Assembly (NCBI GenBank): GCA_010645155.1
Contig: JAAGOF010000066.1
Coordinates: 124,001 to 188,000 of the forward strand
Reading direction: 5' to 3'
Source: Tigriopus japonicus
Lineage: Eukaryota > Arthropoda > Copepoda > Harpacticoida > Harpacticidae
Length of the DNA: 64,000 nt
Shown: positions 35,815-50,230 of the stretch, piece after piece
Layout of the letters: every line of letters starts with the position of its first letter
Numbering within the stretch: the stretch's first letter is position 1
Made by a program: the position numbers and the translations under genes
The notes under the pieces: generated by a model
What the model was told of the DNA's origin: nothing
What the model saw: only the letters and a program-made list of their open reading frames with translations
Database searches by the model: none

Positions 35815-36836
35815 CAGGAACCCCTGAAAGGGGTGGACACGAACTCCGATTTTTGAAAAAATGGTATGAGGCCGAGGCCATATTTTGACACAATGTCATT
35901 TATTCCTTATTAACGAGTAAAACTGTTGAACATGCATCTTGAAAGCATTCAGGTTAACTTTTTGTGTTAATATTTATTGACTAATTGTTCTTTACCTTGA
36001 TTTTAGAGGTCCCAGCACTCCTTTTACTCGTCTCATGAACTTTTGACATTCAGCTCTCCAAAGGATTTTAGTCCTCTTAACAATCAGGAAAATACATAGA
36101 TGGAATCTTGCTTCACCCAATAGTCCAACTTTTGTGAAACAATGCTAAATAGAAGTATCTGTGGTGATATCTGGAGGGTTACTCCTCTCCCATCCTCATC
36201 AGCACCTCCACGACGCAGGAACCATTTCTATAGGAAAATGAAGGAATGAGAAAAGCCTCATTTTGAAACAAGATGGAGTCCAAGTCGGAGATGTTGTTGG
36301 CTATAACTATTGAATGGCACTTTTGACGGTTCTGGATCAGATTAGCCATCTGATCCTGATTGGAATTGGAACAAAGGTAATCACGACGTCCTTGAGACAA
36401 AATAAGTGAAAAACAGAAGATTAAATCCTGGATTGTGGATTTGATTGAAAATGTTTCAAGTCTTGGGGCTCAAGAAGGTCAGGACCACGCAGGACTGGGG
36501 CTAAGGGTCCTTCAGGACCAGAGGATCATGTCTTTTCATTGCAGGGATAGGCTCTACGTGCTTGATAGGGTTTCATTGATCTTCTTAGTTCTTAGATCCC
36601 TTTGTCCAGGAACTAACAATCAAATTGAGTCAAAAAATCCACACAATTCAATCTTGGTGGGAGCATTTCATTCTCAAGACTTTGAGAGGGTCCATGTAAT
36701 CCAGGTTAGACTGTCAGATCACCAATTTGGGCTGACTGAGTCAGAAGGCAAATCAAAATATTGAGCCCATCCATTGCTAGTAGCCACACCTGATATGTTT
36801 CGAAGTCATCTTAATTTGTTCTTCATTTGATCGAAT
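35815..36836. repeat. Dispersed repeat, copy 2
   Basis: This is the second copy of the repeat at 5863-6881, in the same orientation and starting with the same ACCCCTGAAAGGGGT hairpin. On the minus strand it keeps an open frame (36179 up to about 36460) whose start is hydrophobic (DLIFCFSLILSQG) and which continues CSNSNQDQMANLIQNRQKC to VLMRMGEE. This looks like a signal peptide or membrane segment followed by an extracellular piece, but there is no ATG. Here the frame is not broken by the extra base present in copy 1. Because copy 1 runs into the gap, the right boundary of the unit is unknown. Confidence 0.8.
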
Positions 36837-36839
36837 TCT

Positions 36840-37380
36840 TGACACTGAGGACTTCTTCTTTCTTTGTTCCATGTGGACCTTAATGCGAATGCAGATTCCT
36901 CTTGGACAGGAACCAAATTTACCACAGAAACTCTCCTCCGGATCAAAACGGGGATTTTTATCACGCTCATCCATTAGACAACTTGAACAACCTAAGAATA
37001 TCTTACCTGTCCTTGAATTATCCTGAACTAAAAGACACAACCATTTAATAAAAGAAATTTGAGGATGGACCATCATTTATAGAACAATGCCAATGTGTTA
37101 CTTAAGTTCAGGATAACACATGGATGGGTTCAACTGTAAGTTCAAAGATATTAATAAGACGTTCAAATCGGATAATAGATAAGCTCGGAAAACCCCGCTA
37201 TTTTGTTGTTGATAATTCAAGGAATGGTAAGATATTCTTAAGTTGTTCAATGGATGAGCATAAAGAAACTCCCCGTTTTGGTCCGTGGGAGAGTTTCTTC
37301 TTAATCCTTTTGCGCAAAAGAGGAATTTGGGCTCAGATTCTGGTCCATATTCGTTCTTTTTGCTGTAGTTAGGTCTATCA
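36840..37380. repeat. Diverged inverted duplication with conserved coding-like motif
   Basis: The minus strand at about 37040-36850 and the plus strand at about 37190-37375 encode similar peptides: QDNSRTGKIFLGCSSCLMDE followed by NPRFDPEESF, against VDNSRNGKIFLSCS followed by MDEHKETPRFGPWESF. The DNA arms are alignable over about 180 bases with small length differences, around a centre near 37110. Peptide similarity suggests that both derive from one coding exon, perhaps of the dispersed element next to it. I do not recognise the domain. Confidence 0.65.
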
Positions 37381-40300
37381 CTTCCGAAGGTTGTAGCCGG
37401 TAACCTAGTCATCATCAGACTTCATTTGATCACTTTGATCGTCATCTTGTAGAAAAGACACCTTGTGGGGGGTTCACTCGCACTCCATGATGTGGTCATT
37501 CATTCATTCACTATTTCATTAACTCGTTCTTGGCTGAACTTAATGTCTTCGAAACACCCACATCAGACTGATTTTGGGGCGTGGGGTTGACCTTTACCAA
37601 GGCTAGGACTTGGCTGGACCCGCTTGAAACACAGAAAACCCCGATTGGCGCACTATCTTTAGGACTCTTGGTCGATTTCCGTTTGATTTTCCACTCCCAA
37701 CATGGCCGTTTGTACTTCTTCGATCTTGTTTACTTACGAACTCTCGGCCTCATCCGTGTGAGGTTGCGAGCTAGGAAATTCCGCGAGTTCGTATCCAGTA
37801 TTTATACTATTATATAGGTTATCCCTGTCTTGCTTTACAACAAAAGTGGAACAATTGCCATCGGCTCACTTTTAAATTCGTTGCTACTCATAGTTGAATC
37901 AAAGTTTTGTGGAAAGATCAGCTTTGTGGCAAAAACAAAAGACAAGTTAAGCCCTTACTTCTTTCTTACTCTCTGGCTTGGTCTCTTCCGACACGTCTTA
38001 GCTACTACTACGTATGATTTTGATTTTGCTCAAAATATTTCTCTGTTGTGTTTGTCCGTACTATGTACTTGAAGATCGGCAACAATGTTGGCTTTGGTCT
38101 TGGTGGTTCTCTCTTCCAGAGCTCATTCATTACAGAACCTGTCATCCACTTCAACCCAACCAATGCAGGGCTTAAGGCACAAACACCCACGGGAGGATCA
38201 AGTGGAACACCCCAAATGTTGTGACACGACTCGTACACACAGAAAAACACATATGCCTCTATTTGCTCCGGTAATCTCGAGTGGCTCACCAAGTTCCACA
38301 AAGTGAAGGAACACTGGGGTCGATTTGACGCTTCGTTGCAGCTAATTGACGCCCATATCTGGTGCTTTTTTAGGAATTGCAACCACCTTGATGGAACTGC
38401 GAAATGGCCAGTGGGGAAAAAAATCCTCGAAGACAAAGTTTAGGGCACTGGCATTAAATGCATTCGACTTGGGAATGTTTTTATGAGTTGATCGCGATGT
38501 ACAAGAGAACTGTACGTAGGTGGTGAAACTTTCAACGCTTGAGGCCCTGAATTGCGAACATTGTAGATTTAGCTTCACCAGCACTTTCAGACCAAACAGA
38601 GGGAAGCAAGAAAGAGAAACCATCGTTGGTCCTTGGACATACTAGTACATCAATCGGAATTTGGAAAGACGCGTTCCAAAACCTGTTTGGACTCCCGATG
38701 AGCTCAGCAGTTTCCTCGGAGGAGCTTGCAAAATCTGCCTATCGATTGATCGTGCCCCAAAGACTGCCGAATGATCAGCCCTTGATTCTGGGGAATGGCT
38801 GGCTGAAATCGTCTTTCTCTCCAAGTCCAGCTTCATTGGGATGATCCAGGTTCGTGGTTTGATTGCTTTAAAGTGAAATGAGAAATCCTCTTTCGTGTGC
38901 ACTTTGTGCACAAACACATACCAAAGGTTGCGTCCTTCACAAAGAGGTGCAACCACCTTGAGACTTGCAATGGCCATATTAGATTTTCCAGCCAGCCAAC
39001 CAACCAACCAGTCTCTCAGATTGAATGCAATTTTCCCACCTCCTCCACTTTGTCTTCTTCCCTTGTGCCTCTTTGGCGGGCGTTATAGCTTTAGAGGCCG
39101 TGGAATGAGTTGGCCATTCAATGAACCTTGCAACACAATGGAAACAGTTGCCGCCAAAAGTAGATGGACCCTTAACGGTCACAATTTCGATATCTACTGT
39201 ATTGCTTTATGGAAAATGGCACTCTAAGTTAACCTGAATGTTGGAGCCTTAAAACGATGACATTCTAAAGACTTCAATTGGAGTTGGGGAGACCCTGGAT
39301 ATTCAAAGCAACGCCATCCATCCATACTTAAAAATGTCTCTTCGAATTTCTCTCACTCTTTTTGAAGGAAAGAAAACGACAATTTTATATGAGCTTTAAA
39401 AAAAATGTTTTTCTTCAAAACCTCTACACGGTACTGCAAAAAATCATGCCAAGTTTGATATGATCTATGAGTACATGAATACCCAGTGTATGTAAACACG
39501 AATTGCTTTGGAAATAACATGTATTTTCGATCATATGAAATAAATCAAGGATTCTTTATTGTTTTATGTTTTGTCGCAGCAGGTCAAAATAATAGATACT
39601 AATATTACCTAAATCATACGGAAAATGCAAATTGTTGAAAAACTATTTTCCAATTATCTTGACTACATTAAGTTAGGCATTGATTTCAAAATTTAAAGAA
39701 ATTTACTGTACAGACGTACCTTTAGTTTAGTTTTTAATATTTAGTATTTCTCGAAGGGCCGCTCAAATTAGACCAAAAGCGGTATTTTAATTAAGCCAGT
39801 GAAAATTGCAGCATATTAGCGTATATACCAATAATATAATTTTTTCAGGTATCTGAAAGAGCTTTGAAAATGTGTTGATATGATGAGTGTTTAAGTGTTT
39901 AATTTGTTATCTAGACCTGACGAATATAAAGGTAGAAAATAAAAGTTGTTCCACTTAGTTTCTTGGATCAGAAACATTTCATAGTGTTTGGAAACTTGAC
40001 TTGATTTTTAGTACCACGTCTACTGATGAACATTGAGTGTGATGGTGTTTACTCACTTTTAGAAGAGCCACTCTCAAGACCTTTCTAATTTAGCCTTTGA
40101 AGTGCATCAGGTTTGAAAGAGAGCTTTGGAGCATTCACTTGGGGACCCACTTTAAAGACCTAATTATGGGATCAGCTTTACGATTCAAATGCATAATGCA
40201 CGTCGACCACTTTCACTGTTGGGCTTTGAACCCCTTTTCAATCATAGCTACAGTTTTAATCCCTTTATCGCCATTAGTCGATCTACGCCCAGTGATATGT

Positions 40301-41110
40301 GGGCTTACTTTTTTTGTTTTTGGTTACATTTTGATCCACATAGTCAATGGTATATATTGCAAATGCATTCTTCCACACATTTTTAGTTCCAAAAACATAT
40401 ATGGCAAACACTGTATGTAATACATTCAAGTTGAAGAGACATTGATTAAAATAGTGGCAGAAGTGATTCCTTTTTCTCCTTCAAAAGCAAAAGTGCAGAA
40501 GTCTACGGTAGACTCTTTTAAAAGCACTCGTTATAAATATTTTGAAGCAGTCGGGCCTCATTTCTCGTTCTTTTGATTGCTGCACTCAGACTCATGCTTC
40601 AAATCATGATTTCAAAAAGTTAAAGAACACAAAAGGAAAGTAAGCAAAAGATCCCTTGGTGTTTACGTACAAGGAATGTCACCTCAAGTTGCCTTCCCGA
40701 TTTCCGTTCAAATTGCCTGGGTTGGCTTCTTTCAGGACACCCAAAAATGTGGACGTGTAATCGATCCGGCTTTTTTAAATCTCACAGAAAGCTGGATCAT
40801 TAATGAATTCCCCGAAAATGGACCCGTCAAAAGTCCCCCTAGTCGAAGGGAAAATGCGTGTTTTGAATATCAAACAAATAGGAGGGCCATCATTGGACCT
40901 CGTGGTCCTTAGTAACGGGACTTCTTGGGTATGTGCGGCGTGCCCAGAGCGGAATGAATGCACTTTAAATGACCCTGTGAAACCACCCAACCATGAGAGA
41001 GGCATTTAATTCCAACAATAGCAATTCATTCGATCAGGGACGACAAGTTGCCAGAAGAAGAGTAGGCTCCATCCCGTGATTCGCATAGTCAGTCAGTCAG
41101 TCAATCACGA

Positions 41111-41133
41111 ACCAACCAACCAACCAACCAACC
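41111..41133. repeat. (CCAA)n microsatellite
   Basis: About five to six CCAA units. Confidence 0.9.
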
Positions 41134-42830
41134 CATGGAAGGTCTGTTGTCCATGTGTACGCCGTCGTTGATGGCATCCCCAAGAGGCATTCTTCGAAAC
41201 AATGAATGAATTTTGAGGAAACATGTTCACAATTGCACATGGACTGTCCTTGGAGTGTCTGTCATGCCATTCGTATCAACTGAATGTGAGCTTTTCCCCA
41301 TTCCATCCTTGGTTGTTGTCCTTGGTGGTTGAAAAGAGCTTGTCTTCTTTGCTCAGTGCTCCATAGCTATAATTAGGTGAGAAATCAGCCCTCGAGAGCT
41401 TCCATTAACTCACTTCCTGGTCCTTTGGAGTAATGCGTGTAATGGCGTCCTGCCAGAGTACGCACAAGCCATGATCTGAAAATGCGGTGAAATCCCAGAG
41501 GTCCATTCCATTTCGAATTAGACCATGACAATTCGGAAATAGGAAAGAGCCAAAAATGGCATGGAAAGGAAAGCGGAAAGCTTTCAAGAGGTTTGTTTCA
41601 GATTTTGATCTCGTTGAAAGGCAGTAAAACTTTTCATGGCTCGAATCGAGCTTCCTGGATTTGCTTGCAGGAAGTGGGATCGTTTTTAGAGCCAGAACTT
41701 AAACGGACCATTATTTTATGAGTGGACCACCCTACCTGGCACCCAAACCAACCAACCATTGGTATGGTTCGTTCACATGATATATTTATTCACCGAGTCA
41801 CACGGTTCCAAAGTCTTGAGGCGTTGGTTCCAAAATGAAACAAAGCATTTCCTATATTTTGTTTAAAAGAATCCATTTCCGCTTTGCCATCTGGTTTGAC
41901 TTTTATGGCCAATGACATCTGCTACAACGGAGAATGGAAACCAGGCAACACACGCACACACCCTCACCAAATAAAACACACATCCATATTTTTGTCTGCC
42001 TTTTCTTATTGCAATTTCATGCATAAGGAACACGGTCCTCATAAATATACAGCTAGCCAAAGAAGTCAAAGCGACTGCAAAACCATGTTGAGTCGGCAAA
42101 AAGTCAAATCTCTGGACCATATTACCCTATCTCAGCTCTACTGAATGTGTGCTGATGGCAACCACCCCCCTTTGATGAAAAACGTTTGATGGGACAAAAC
42201 TGACTTTGTATGTACGTACATGTATGTGTCAAGGAACAATATTTCGGACTAGTGTGGAAAACGGCAGGACAAAAAAGACCGCTTTGTTGTCGAGGACTTG
42301 ATTTCAAATGATGAATTTGAATTGTCTTTTGAACCAAAAGGCCTAGCTTTGCTGATGAGAATTGTGCATGTGGTACATTTTCTATTTCATGCGAGGCTAT
42401 ATGAACAAAATAAAATACAATAAAATCAAGCACTGTCACAACATAACTGAATGAAAATCCCAAATAATCATGTCGGCCACGCCACAGCATTGACATTCTG
42501 TTGATCTCGTGCAAATGAAGACCTCTTTGTGGCTTCCCTTTCATATCTTGAGACGCCATCTACATTCCAACGATCGAAATTTGGAGCTGGTCCTTTTGTT
42601 TCCACGTTGCGAATTTGGACCGGCCACATTTCTCAAACTCGACCAACCTCAAAATAGGAGAATATGGAACCCAAACCTGCTCTTTATGCAAACTACGGTG
42701 GAAAGACCAGTTCACATGGTCTGCCCGGTCATAACTCACAAGTTTATCTGCATATTTCAAAACTGTCACTATCGGTAAATTAGCCTCCTTGAAACGATTT
42801 TCTTCCCTTGTTTCCTTTTGTTATGCAGGC

Positions 42831-42863
42831 GGTTGGTTGGTTGGTTGGTTGGTTGGTTGGTTG
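42831..42863. repeat. (GGTT)n microsatellite
   Basis: Eight GGTT units. Confidence 0.95.
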
Positions 42864-45800
42864 ACTCTTCGCCGACCCAAGGTCCTCTCTTTCTCTCTTT
42901 CTCATCGGAGTCATTTATCAGCGAAGCAGCACTCTGGAGAATGCCAATATTTTGTCATTACCAGCCTCGGTGTCGTTCATTAAGTGCCTTGAAAACGGCC
43001 AATTCTCTCCAGTCAATCTGGCAGAGCAACAGCACTTTGAACTGGCCAAGCCAATGCAAGATTGAGCTCTCCTTGAGCCCCCGTTTGAGTTCTTTCATTT
43101 ATTTTTTTTCGCTTCCCCACCACTGTCGTGATGCTTGGACCCGATTGTCTGCACATGCAGGGCTTTAAATGTGGAGTGCCAAAATCCATCGTTCCTTTGG
43201 AACAACTAACGACCAATTCGGGAGCGATTTTCTTGCCTGACTTGGACCGTCGATCTCTTTTGGCATCATCCATCACATCCATCCCAAGACCAAACCCCAC
43301 TCACATTCTCACTCACTGGTGTTCCGCGTATGTTGGGCGGTCCCAGAAGCAGCAATTTCAGCCAGGGTGAGAAAACTGGTGGCTGGGCTGGTGGGCCGTT
43401 TCAAGGTCCGTTACCACTTAAGTCCCCATTTAAAGTGCTTCGATGTTGTTTTAAGACCGGCTCGTCTGCTCATGAGGTTGAATCTGTCAAATGTGAGAAG
43501 TCGCCGTTCGCAACCACGCTCACGGCTCACTAGATGGATGCAAGCACTATCTGAAACGCTTTTTTTTCGTCCTCGGGGGTTGAAACACAAATACAATAAA
43601 TAGCCACAAAAGAGTGGTCTCATTCTTCGGTACGATTAGTTTGAATAGGATGTCATCTTTGATAAATATCCTCGCGACCCTCGACTGGCACAGGAACAAA
43701 ATGTCACGAACTGGGCTTCTGGGACTTTTGAACCAGTTCCAGACTCCCTCTTGTGTGCTATTTGTATTTGGCTAGTAGCTCTTGCTCGTTTTCTTCTTTG
43801 TCGAGTGGATGGATGGATGGAGGCTAGCCAACAACGACAAGGCCACGAACAAGCCAATTAATCACAGCCTTTGAAGTCCGAATTTTCATGTCAGACGGCC
43901 GTTTTGTATGAGTTTAGATCCTTTTTTAAAGACCAACGTTGCTCGTGCACAACACCCATCGAGGTACACATTGCACTACTAGATATAACGAAATAACAAC
44001 CACGGTCATTTCCAGTCGCATTACTATTTGAATGGGAGCTTTCAAACCTCACAGATTGGAATTCTGATTTGGCATGGCCCTGAATTCGCCATTTCTATTT
44101 GAACTTGAAGAGGTGAAAATTCCTTTAATAGTGTACCTGAAAACGGGAGTATGTACGATTTACTGTCGTAATGATTGGGATAATCCTCCATTAGTGAGCG
44201 CCGATGGGCTTTTCATCCCGAGTTAACGTGCAAGGAGCCTCTGGATATCATTAAGGAGAGAAACAAGCCAATAAAAGGCAGTTGTCGATTCTTTCAATGT
44301 CGCAAAAGGCTCTCCCATGAGAGGAGGTTGTCTATTACGAGTAAGCTCAATAAAATGCACCACCCGAATGTGCATGCAAAAAGCTCGATGGAAACGTCGA
44401 CAAAGTAGGGAGTGGTTCCAGCATTCTCTCCGCTTGCTGGGAGAGAAAACCACGATTGAAACGTGATGGTGGCGGCACTAATTAATGTCATTGAGTCTTT
44501 CCCTCATTCATGAAGCATCATCATGATCCCATGATTAACAACCTGACAAGGCAAGGCAACATTCTCGCTCTCCTAATTGTGTGCTGTAATGTTGTCATGT
44601 CGACTAATAGCCGCTTCGAGGACCATGAGTTGAAAAATTAATGACAGCTTTCTTTTTGAAATTCAACCTTACATTGAATACCATATTTGATATTGGATCA
44701 ATAGTTTGATGACAATACTAGTCCTCCTTGGAACAACGATGACTTGGAGGGTGTCAGAAAAGCCATTTCTTCATCTAATGGTAACAAATGCGGCCCCATC
44801 TATTTATTATTTGGTGATATTTGATATTTGGCTCATTGACCCTTCGAATTGGAAGAAATGGTCCGCCCCGCCCCCTCCATTCTCTAATATCTCAATCGCC
44901 TCTCCCTTTCTTTTCTCACTTTTCGTCTACCCTGGAACGAAATGGAACAAATGTAAAGCACCAGCCATCGAAAAAGAGGGAAAGATGAGTGATTCAATAT
45001 TGTTCTCCCTCTGAATGTGTGTATGGGTGGGTGGGTGAACGTGCGCCCCAAGTATGAAGAACATATTGGGTTATTTCGAGAGGACAGGCAAACTTTTGCC
45101 GGATCCTCCCCCGTTCCATTTTTCCATTGCCAGTTCCGTTGGCTCACGTCAGTACAAGGTGGAACCCGAGTCCAGAGACCCGCATGGAAACGAAACGACT
45201 AGATTCCGAATATCTCGTCTCTTAAACCATCCACCCATCTTACACATCTGTTTGAACATGCGTGACCCAAAATTCAACGCCTGAAGCCTCTCGAAACATT
45301 CCGACTCTGTCTCACTGTACACAACCTTTAAGTGGGCGGTTTTTCTATTTGCTCTGAGTAAGAAGTGTATGCTCAGAAAACACATAATACGTTTACTTCC
45401 ATGGGTACACCTCCATTGCTGATAGAAGGCGGACCCAGGTGAAGGAAGGTCCAAGGTTCCATCCCTAAGCTAGTACATTTACACACAGATATGAGTGAGG
45501 TTCAAGACCCGTCGTCATGTTTGCTTTCAACAGAGAGGAGGATCAAGTTTGGATATAGTGTTGGGAGGGATGAATCCACCGTTGAAGCGATGAAAGCCAG
45601 TGTTCTTTGGATTGGTGTTGACGTTTGGCCCATTTTTGACTAGATGATGCGCTTCTTTTTGGCCTTAAAGTTTAGAAAGAGGGGCGAATTGACCGAAGTC
45701 CTATCTCCAATACTATGAATCTTCAAAACTGGGAGCAACATATCAATTGGTATATGGGAAAATACAATTTTAAAAAAAAGTAATCACTTGGTGTAAAGAA

Positions 45801-48800
45801 TATCAAAAGCATTTGGCAAATCATAGTTCATGGTTAAAGGGCGTTAAAATTTGTGGTAAATGGAGTACTTTTTTGTGGTCAAATTGGCCATTTATGTGAT
45901 TAAAAGTGGGAAATATGTAATTTTTGAATAGCTAAATGCTACCTTATTTTTAGCATTTTTAAGATTTTACCACCACACGTCCCTTTTTGATCACAATTTA
46001 TTCAAACAGATTCATTTCAAATAATCATTGTATAATAATAATTAAATCATCACTGACTGCTATTTTGGATTACTAAATTCCAAAAACACAAGCAAAATTC
46101 ACAATTTGTGTAAAAAGTTCGATTTTTTTTTGGAAGTTTGACTTGAGAACAAAGCCAATTATCAGTGCCTCTTTCTCTTGATGAGAATATCATACCATAA
46201 TTGATCAACCCTTGTTTTAAGTTTCACATTTTAAACCGGAAAAACACATAAACTAACAACTGACTAATTAATAACATTGACTATCCTCTAGCATGGAGCA
46301 AAAGATCTGTTAAAAAGATGGCGCTTTTCCAAATTTGCCACACAGTAAACCTGTTTTGAATTTTAAAGAATAAGTATTTTGTATGCGATCATTGATTAAA
46401 ACCCCAATTTTGCCAAGATCTTGTGTAAACCGATAATTTTTCGCCAAAATATTAATCCTTTTAGAAAAAAATGCCCCCAAAAGGCCAAAATATGAGATTT
46501 TCAACGAAAAATGGAGAAATGTTTTTTTTCCTCACAAAAATGCTCTCTAATGAGGAAAATATATTTTGCTATGTTTCCACATAACTTCCCGCCCTTTATG
46601 GTGGAAATGGGCGTGGACGAGTGCCCCATCAAAGCAGCCATCACTGGCGATTGAAAAAACTGGACTTTGCTGACTCACTTAAGTAGTTCATGACAATGAA
46701 GAACACGAACAAGATCCGGAGACCAAAGTTGGAAGTCTACTGAAAAATGACAGGAAGATGTCACCTTGCGTAGTTGTCCTAAAAGCAAATACTGGCAGAA
46801 ACTTGGCCAAAGTTCTCGAAGTTGCTTGGCAAACTCTGTTGAACGTTGGAGGGTTTCTTCTTTGTCCGATTCTCTGTCCAACAACCGATAAATATATATT
46901 TTTCCGAGTTCTGGCAAGAAACACTCATACTGTCCCTCATACGTATTAGTGTTCGTCCCTCTTTTACGTAGAGTGCTCCCTCTGTTCTTCCTTGGTTGCG
47001 CGACCTTGGTCGGCTCTCCCACCATATTTCACCCAGGGCAATCAACTCCAACACTTTTGGGGGATTCATCGGCGGACTCGGAGTGCATCGCATCCATCCC
47101 CACACACGGCACGGTCAGTCTGTGGCTCAGTTCGCCGATGGAACACAAAACCAAACCAACCTTCCCTCTTGAACTGAAACTCTGGAGAAATTGTGTGAGA
47201 GGGTGGCGAACAGTAACAACAACAACAACACCATACACAAAACACCACATGTGAGACCACAGTCACAAAAGAGTTTTTGATTGCTTTTCATCTGAAGGCC
47301 AGCCTGCCAGCTAGTCAACCAGCCAACCAGTACAATACGACTACTGTACAACAAAGAGGCATGACGGTCATCACTGTTCTTGTTCTGGCCTGGTTTTGAC
47401 CACTTGGTCAGTGAAGAATTTCTTGCCGTCTCGAGCTCGAGATTGGACCAATTGATTTGCAGCCAGAAAATATCTGGAAGAGCTTTTTTCTGCTCCTGTC
47501 TTGGACCAGTAGTATCACTAATGCGTGTACTTGTTCCGTCTCACTTGAAAGTTCCACAAATGGATAAGAATTTCGGGGAAGGAAATCCTTTCTCCCAGTG
47601 CAATCAGAGACCCATAAAACGAGGAAATGCATATTTCGTTCCATTTGTTCAACTCCAAAAGTGGAAATTGAGAGATATGACGGCCAGAATATGCAAAGAC
47701 AAAAAGGAGGGCAAACTAAATTGAAGAGACCGCTTGGATGGTCGGCCTTTCAGATATGAATCTCGAATGGCCTATACTCAAGGAGGATGTTCGTGTGCAT
47801 TGACTCAAATTCCATCGGGTGGACTTCGATGAAGATGCACTCAATCTTCTCCGGAAGAGCTTGGGCACTCAAAAATGGTTTTTACATTGGCTATTTCCCG
47901 AGCATTCAACAAGCCTTGAGCTCCTTTTCGGTCTTGCCTTGTCAAGGCGGTGACAGAATCTTTCGTTCCTTTTCCTCCTTCTTTGGGTCCATGGACCAAG
48001 TTTTCCACCTAATGATTTCAATTGTGTCCACTTGACAAGTCACAGCAAACTGACCCCCAAAGTCACTGGTTCCACCATCATAGATCGGTGACTTAGAGTG
48101 AAGATCGTCAATTGACTGGCTTTCAAAGTCAAATCGTAAACTAGGGAAAGTGTTTTAACACCAATGTTTTAAACGTACTTGAAAACTTCATCAAAGTTTA
48201 GATTTCAAATTTTGCTCCATCTAGCATTGATAAAAAATGTCTGTGAATGAACTCAAGCAGTTGGTCCAAAAGTAAAAAAAGCAGAACATTGAATAGAAAA
48301 AGGATAAAAAAGTTCTTCCAATGTAGCGAATCCAAGAGGTCAGATGTTGTGTTAAAAGGAGCCTAGAAGTAAGTTCTTTGTCAAGTGGTTCTTCCGAGAT
48401 GGTTCGTTGCCTGACTTCTCTCCAAGTCAATTTGAGTAGTTTCACACGAGAGTTCGAAGCCAAAATTGTTCAAACTTTGGCGACAAGTCGGATAATGAGG
48501 GAGCTTGGATGACATCCTCATGTCTAATTCAGACCTCGTTCTCATTCTTTCGCTACCTTCACGTATGCTCTTGATGTCGAAGACTTTCCCTTCCTGGACC
48601 AACTAAGGCAATCGATGGTTTTTGCTCTCTTAGATCGTTTCAGGAGAGATGAAATCCCAGGATCGACTCTGAGAAAATGGAACTCTTTCGAATTCAATGG
48701 AAACAGTCTGCCAATGGATCATGCCAGAGTCAATAACATATTGTGCTATCAGTAACTATTAACTAACTACTAGCAAGGAACAATTACAGCTACTTGGAGA

Positions 48801-50210
48801 TTGATTGTGAACACTTTCAAGGGTGGCAAAGCGACTTTCTACCTATTATTCTAGGTATTCCTGAAACCTTTTTTTTGACTTTTCTCTGTGGGCTTTTTCG
48901 CAATTACTTACGACTTGTTCTTTCATTGGGTTTCGGAAGGAGGGCCTGGTTTGGGCTTACGCACACTCCCACCACGAACATTAGCGGAAAGGTCAGATCT
49001 GGTATTATAACGCAATCTTTTACTTTTAAATCAAAAATCTAAGGTGTCTATTTTTGTGACACACATTGCTATTTGCTCAAAGACTTTAATACAAGTTCTT
49101 CGGAGTTCTTGAATTGGAAGAGTTCATTTGCGTTTAAGGGATGAGACCTGACCATTGTTGGTAGAGTACGTAGATCTCTCAGAGAGCAGCTCCAGGTTCT
49201 TTTTCCCCTTCCGCTCAGCTTTTCATAAGGAAATAGTTGGACATCCGCAAACGATGAAGAACTTTTCCAGACTTGACACTTCTTGAATTACTTGGACCGC
49301 ATCTGCGACCTTAGAAACCGCACGATCAATACCACGGTTTATGGCAAATGCTTCTTCGATCCAAACTGATGAAAAAAAACGGATGACGACGAAAAGAGTG
49401 CAAGGAAAATTTCCCAACAACGTTTCCGGCTTTGCTTGGGAAGGGAAAATACCTTTTGATAAAGTGCTGGCGAGGACACGATGTATTCTTCCGGTTCTCA
49501 AGTGGAACATCATGCTACTCATTAAGGGTTCCGTAGTAAATTCTGACCTTGCATTAACAGGGTCTGTGATTGCTTCGGGATAAGAAGATTGGGTATGAGA
49601 GTGGATCTGATCTTGAGTGCGAGTGGTAGATTCACAGAAAGATAGATAGACCAGTTCATGGCGGTCAGGGAGTTGCTGTCCGTTTGTCCGTCAATCGGCC
49701 AGTCTGTCAGTCACGATCATGGCCGAGAATCGACAATGAATCTACTCATGTCATTTGATCATTCCAAACAATGGCCTTGTTTCTTGATTTCCCCCTTCAT
49801 GGGGACGAGTTAGGCGTAAAACACGGGGTTTCATAGTGAAGAATGCGCATGGACCATGGACTTCTGAATGTGAGGAATAGAACTTGTACTTTCCTAATAA
49901 ACTTCCAATTTGTAAAATAACCGAGCATCGATCAGGTGATCAGGTGTTAGAAAGAGTTTTTTTCTGATTCATTCCAATCCATATTTTCACTGATCCTTTG
50001 GTTCTTGGTGTTAGAGGTCCGTGAAATAGTATGCAAGGCCCTCATTGAGGAGAGTGGTGAAGATCGGATGAGCAATGCTTCTCAGATGCATGATAGGCCC
50101 TTTTCTGAGGGACTGCTTTTGGAACAGCCTTGGCGTGTTTCCCTCATCATCTCAATGAACAATGGGAAATGCTTGCTTAGTTTGACTCGGTGGTCCAACT
50201 CTTTATTTCG

Positions 50211-50230
50211 ATCTATCTATCTATCTATCT
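50211..50230. repeat. (ATCT)n microsatellite
   Basis: Five ATCT units. Confidence 0.9.
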
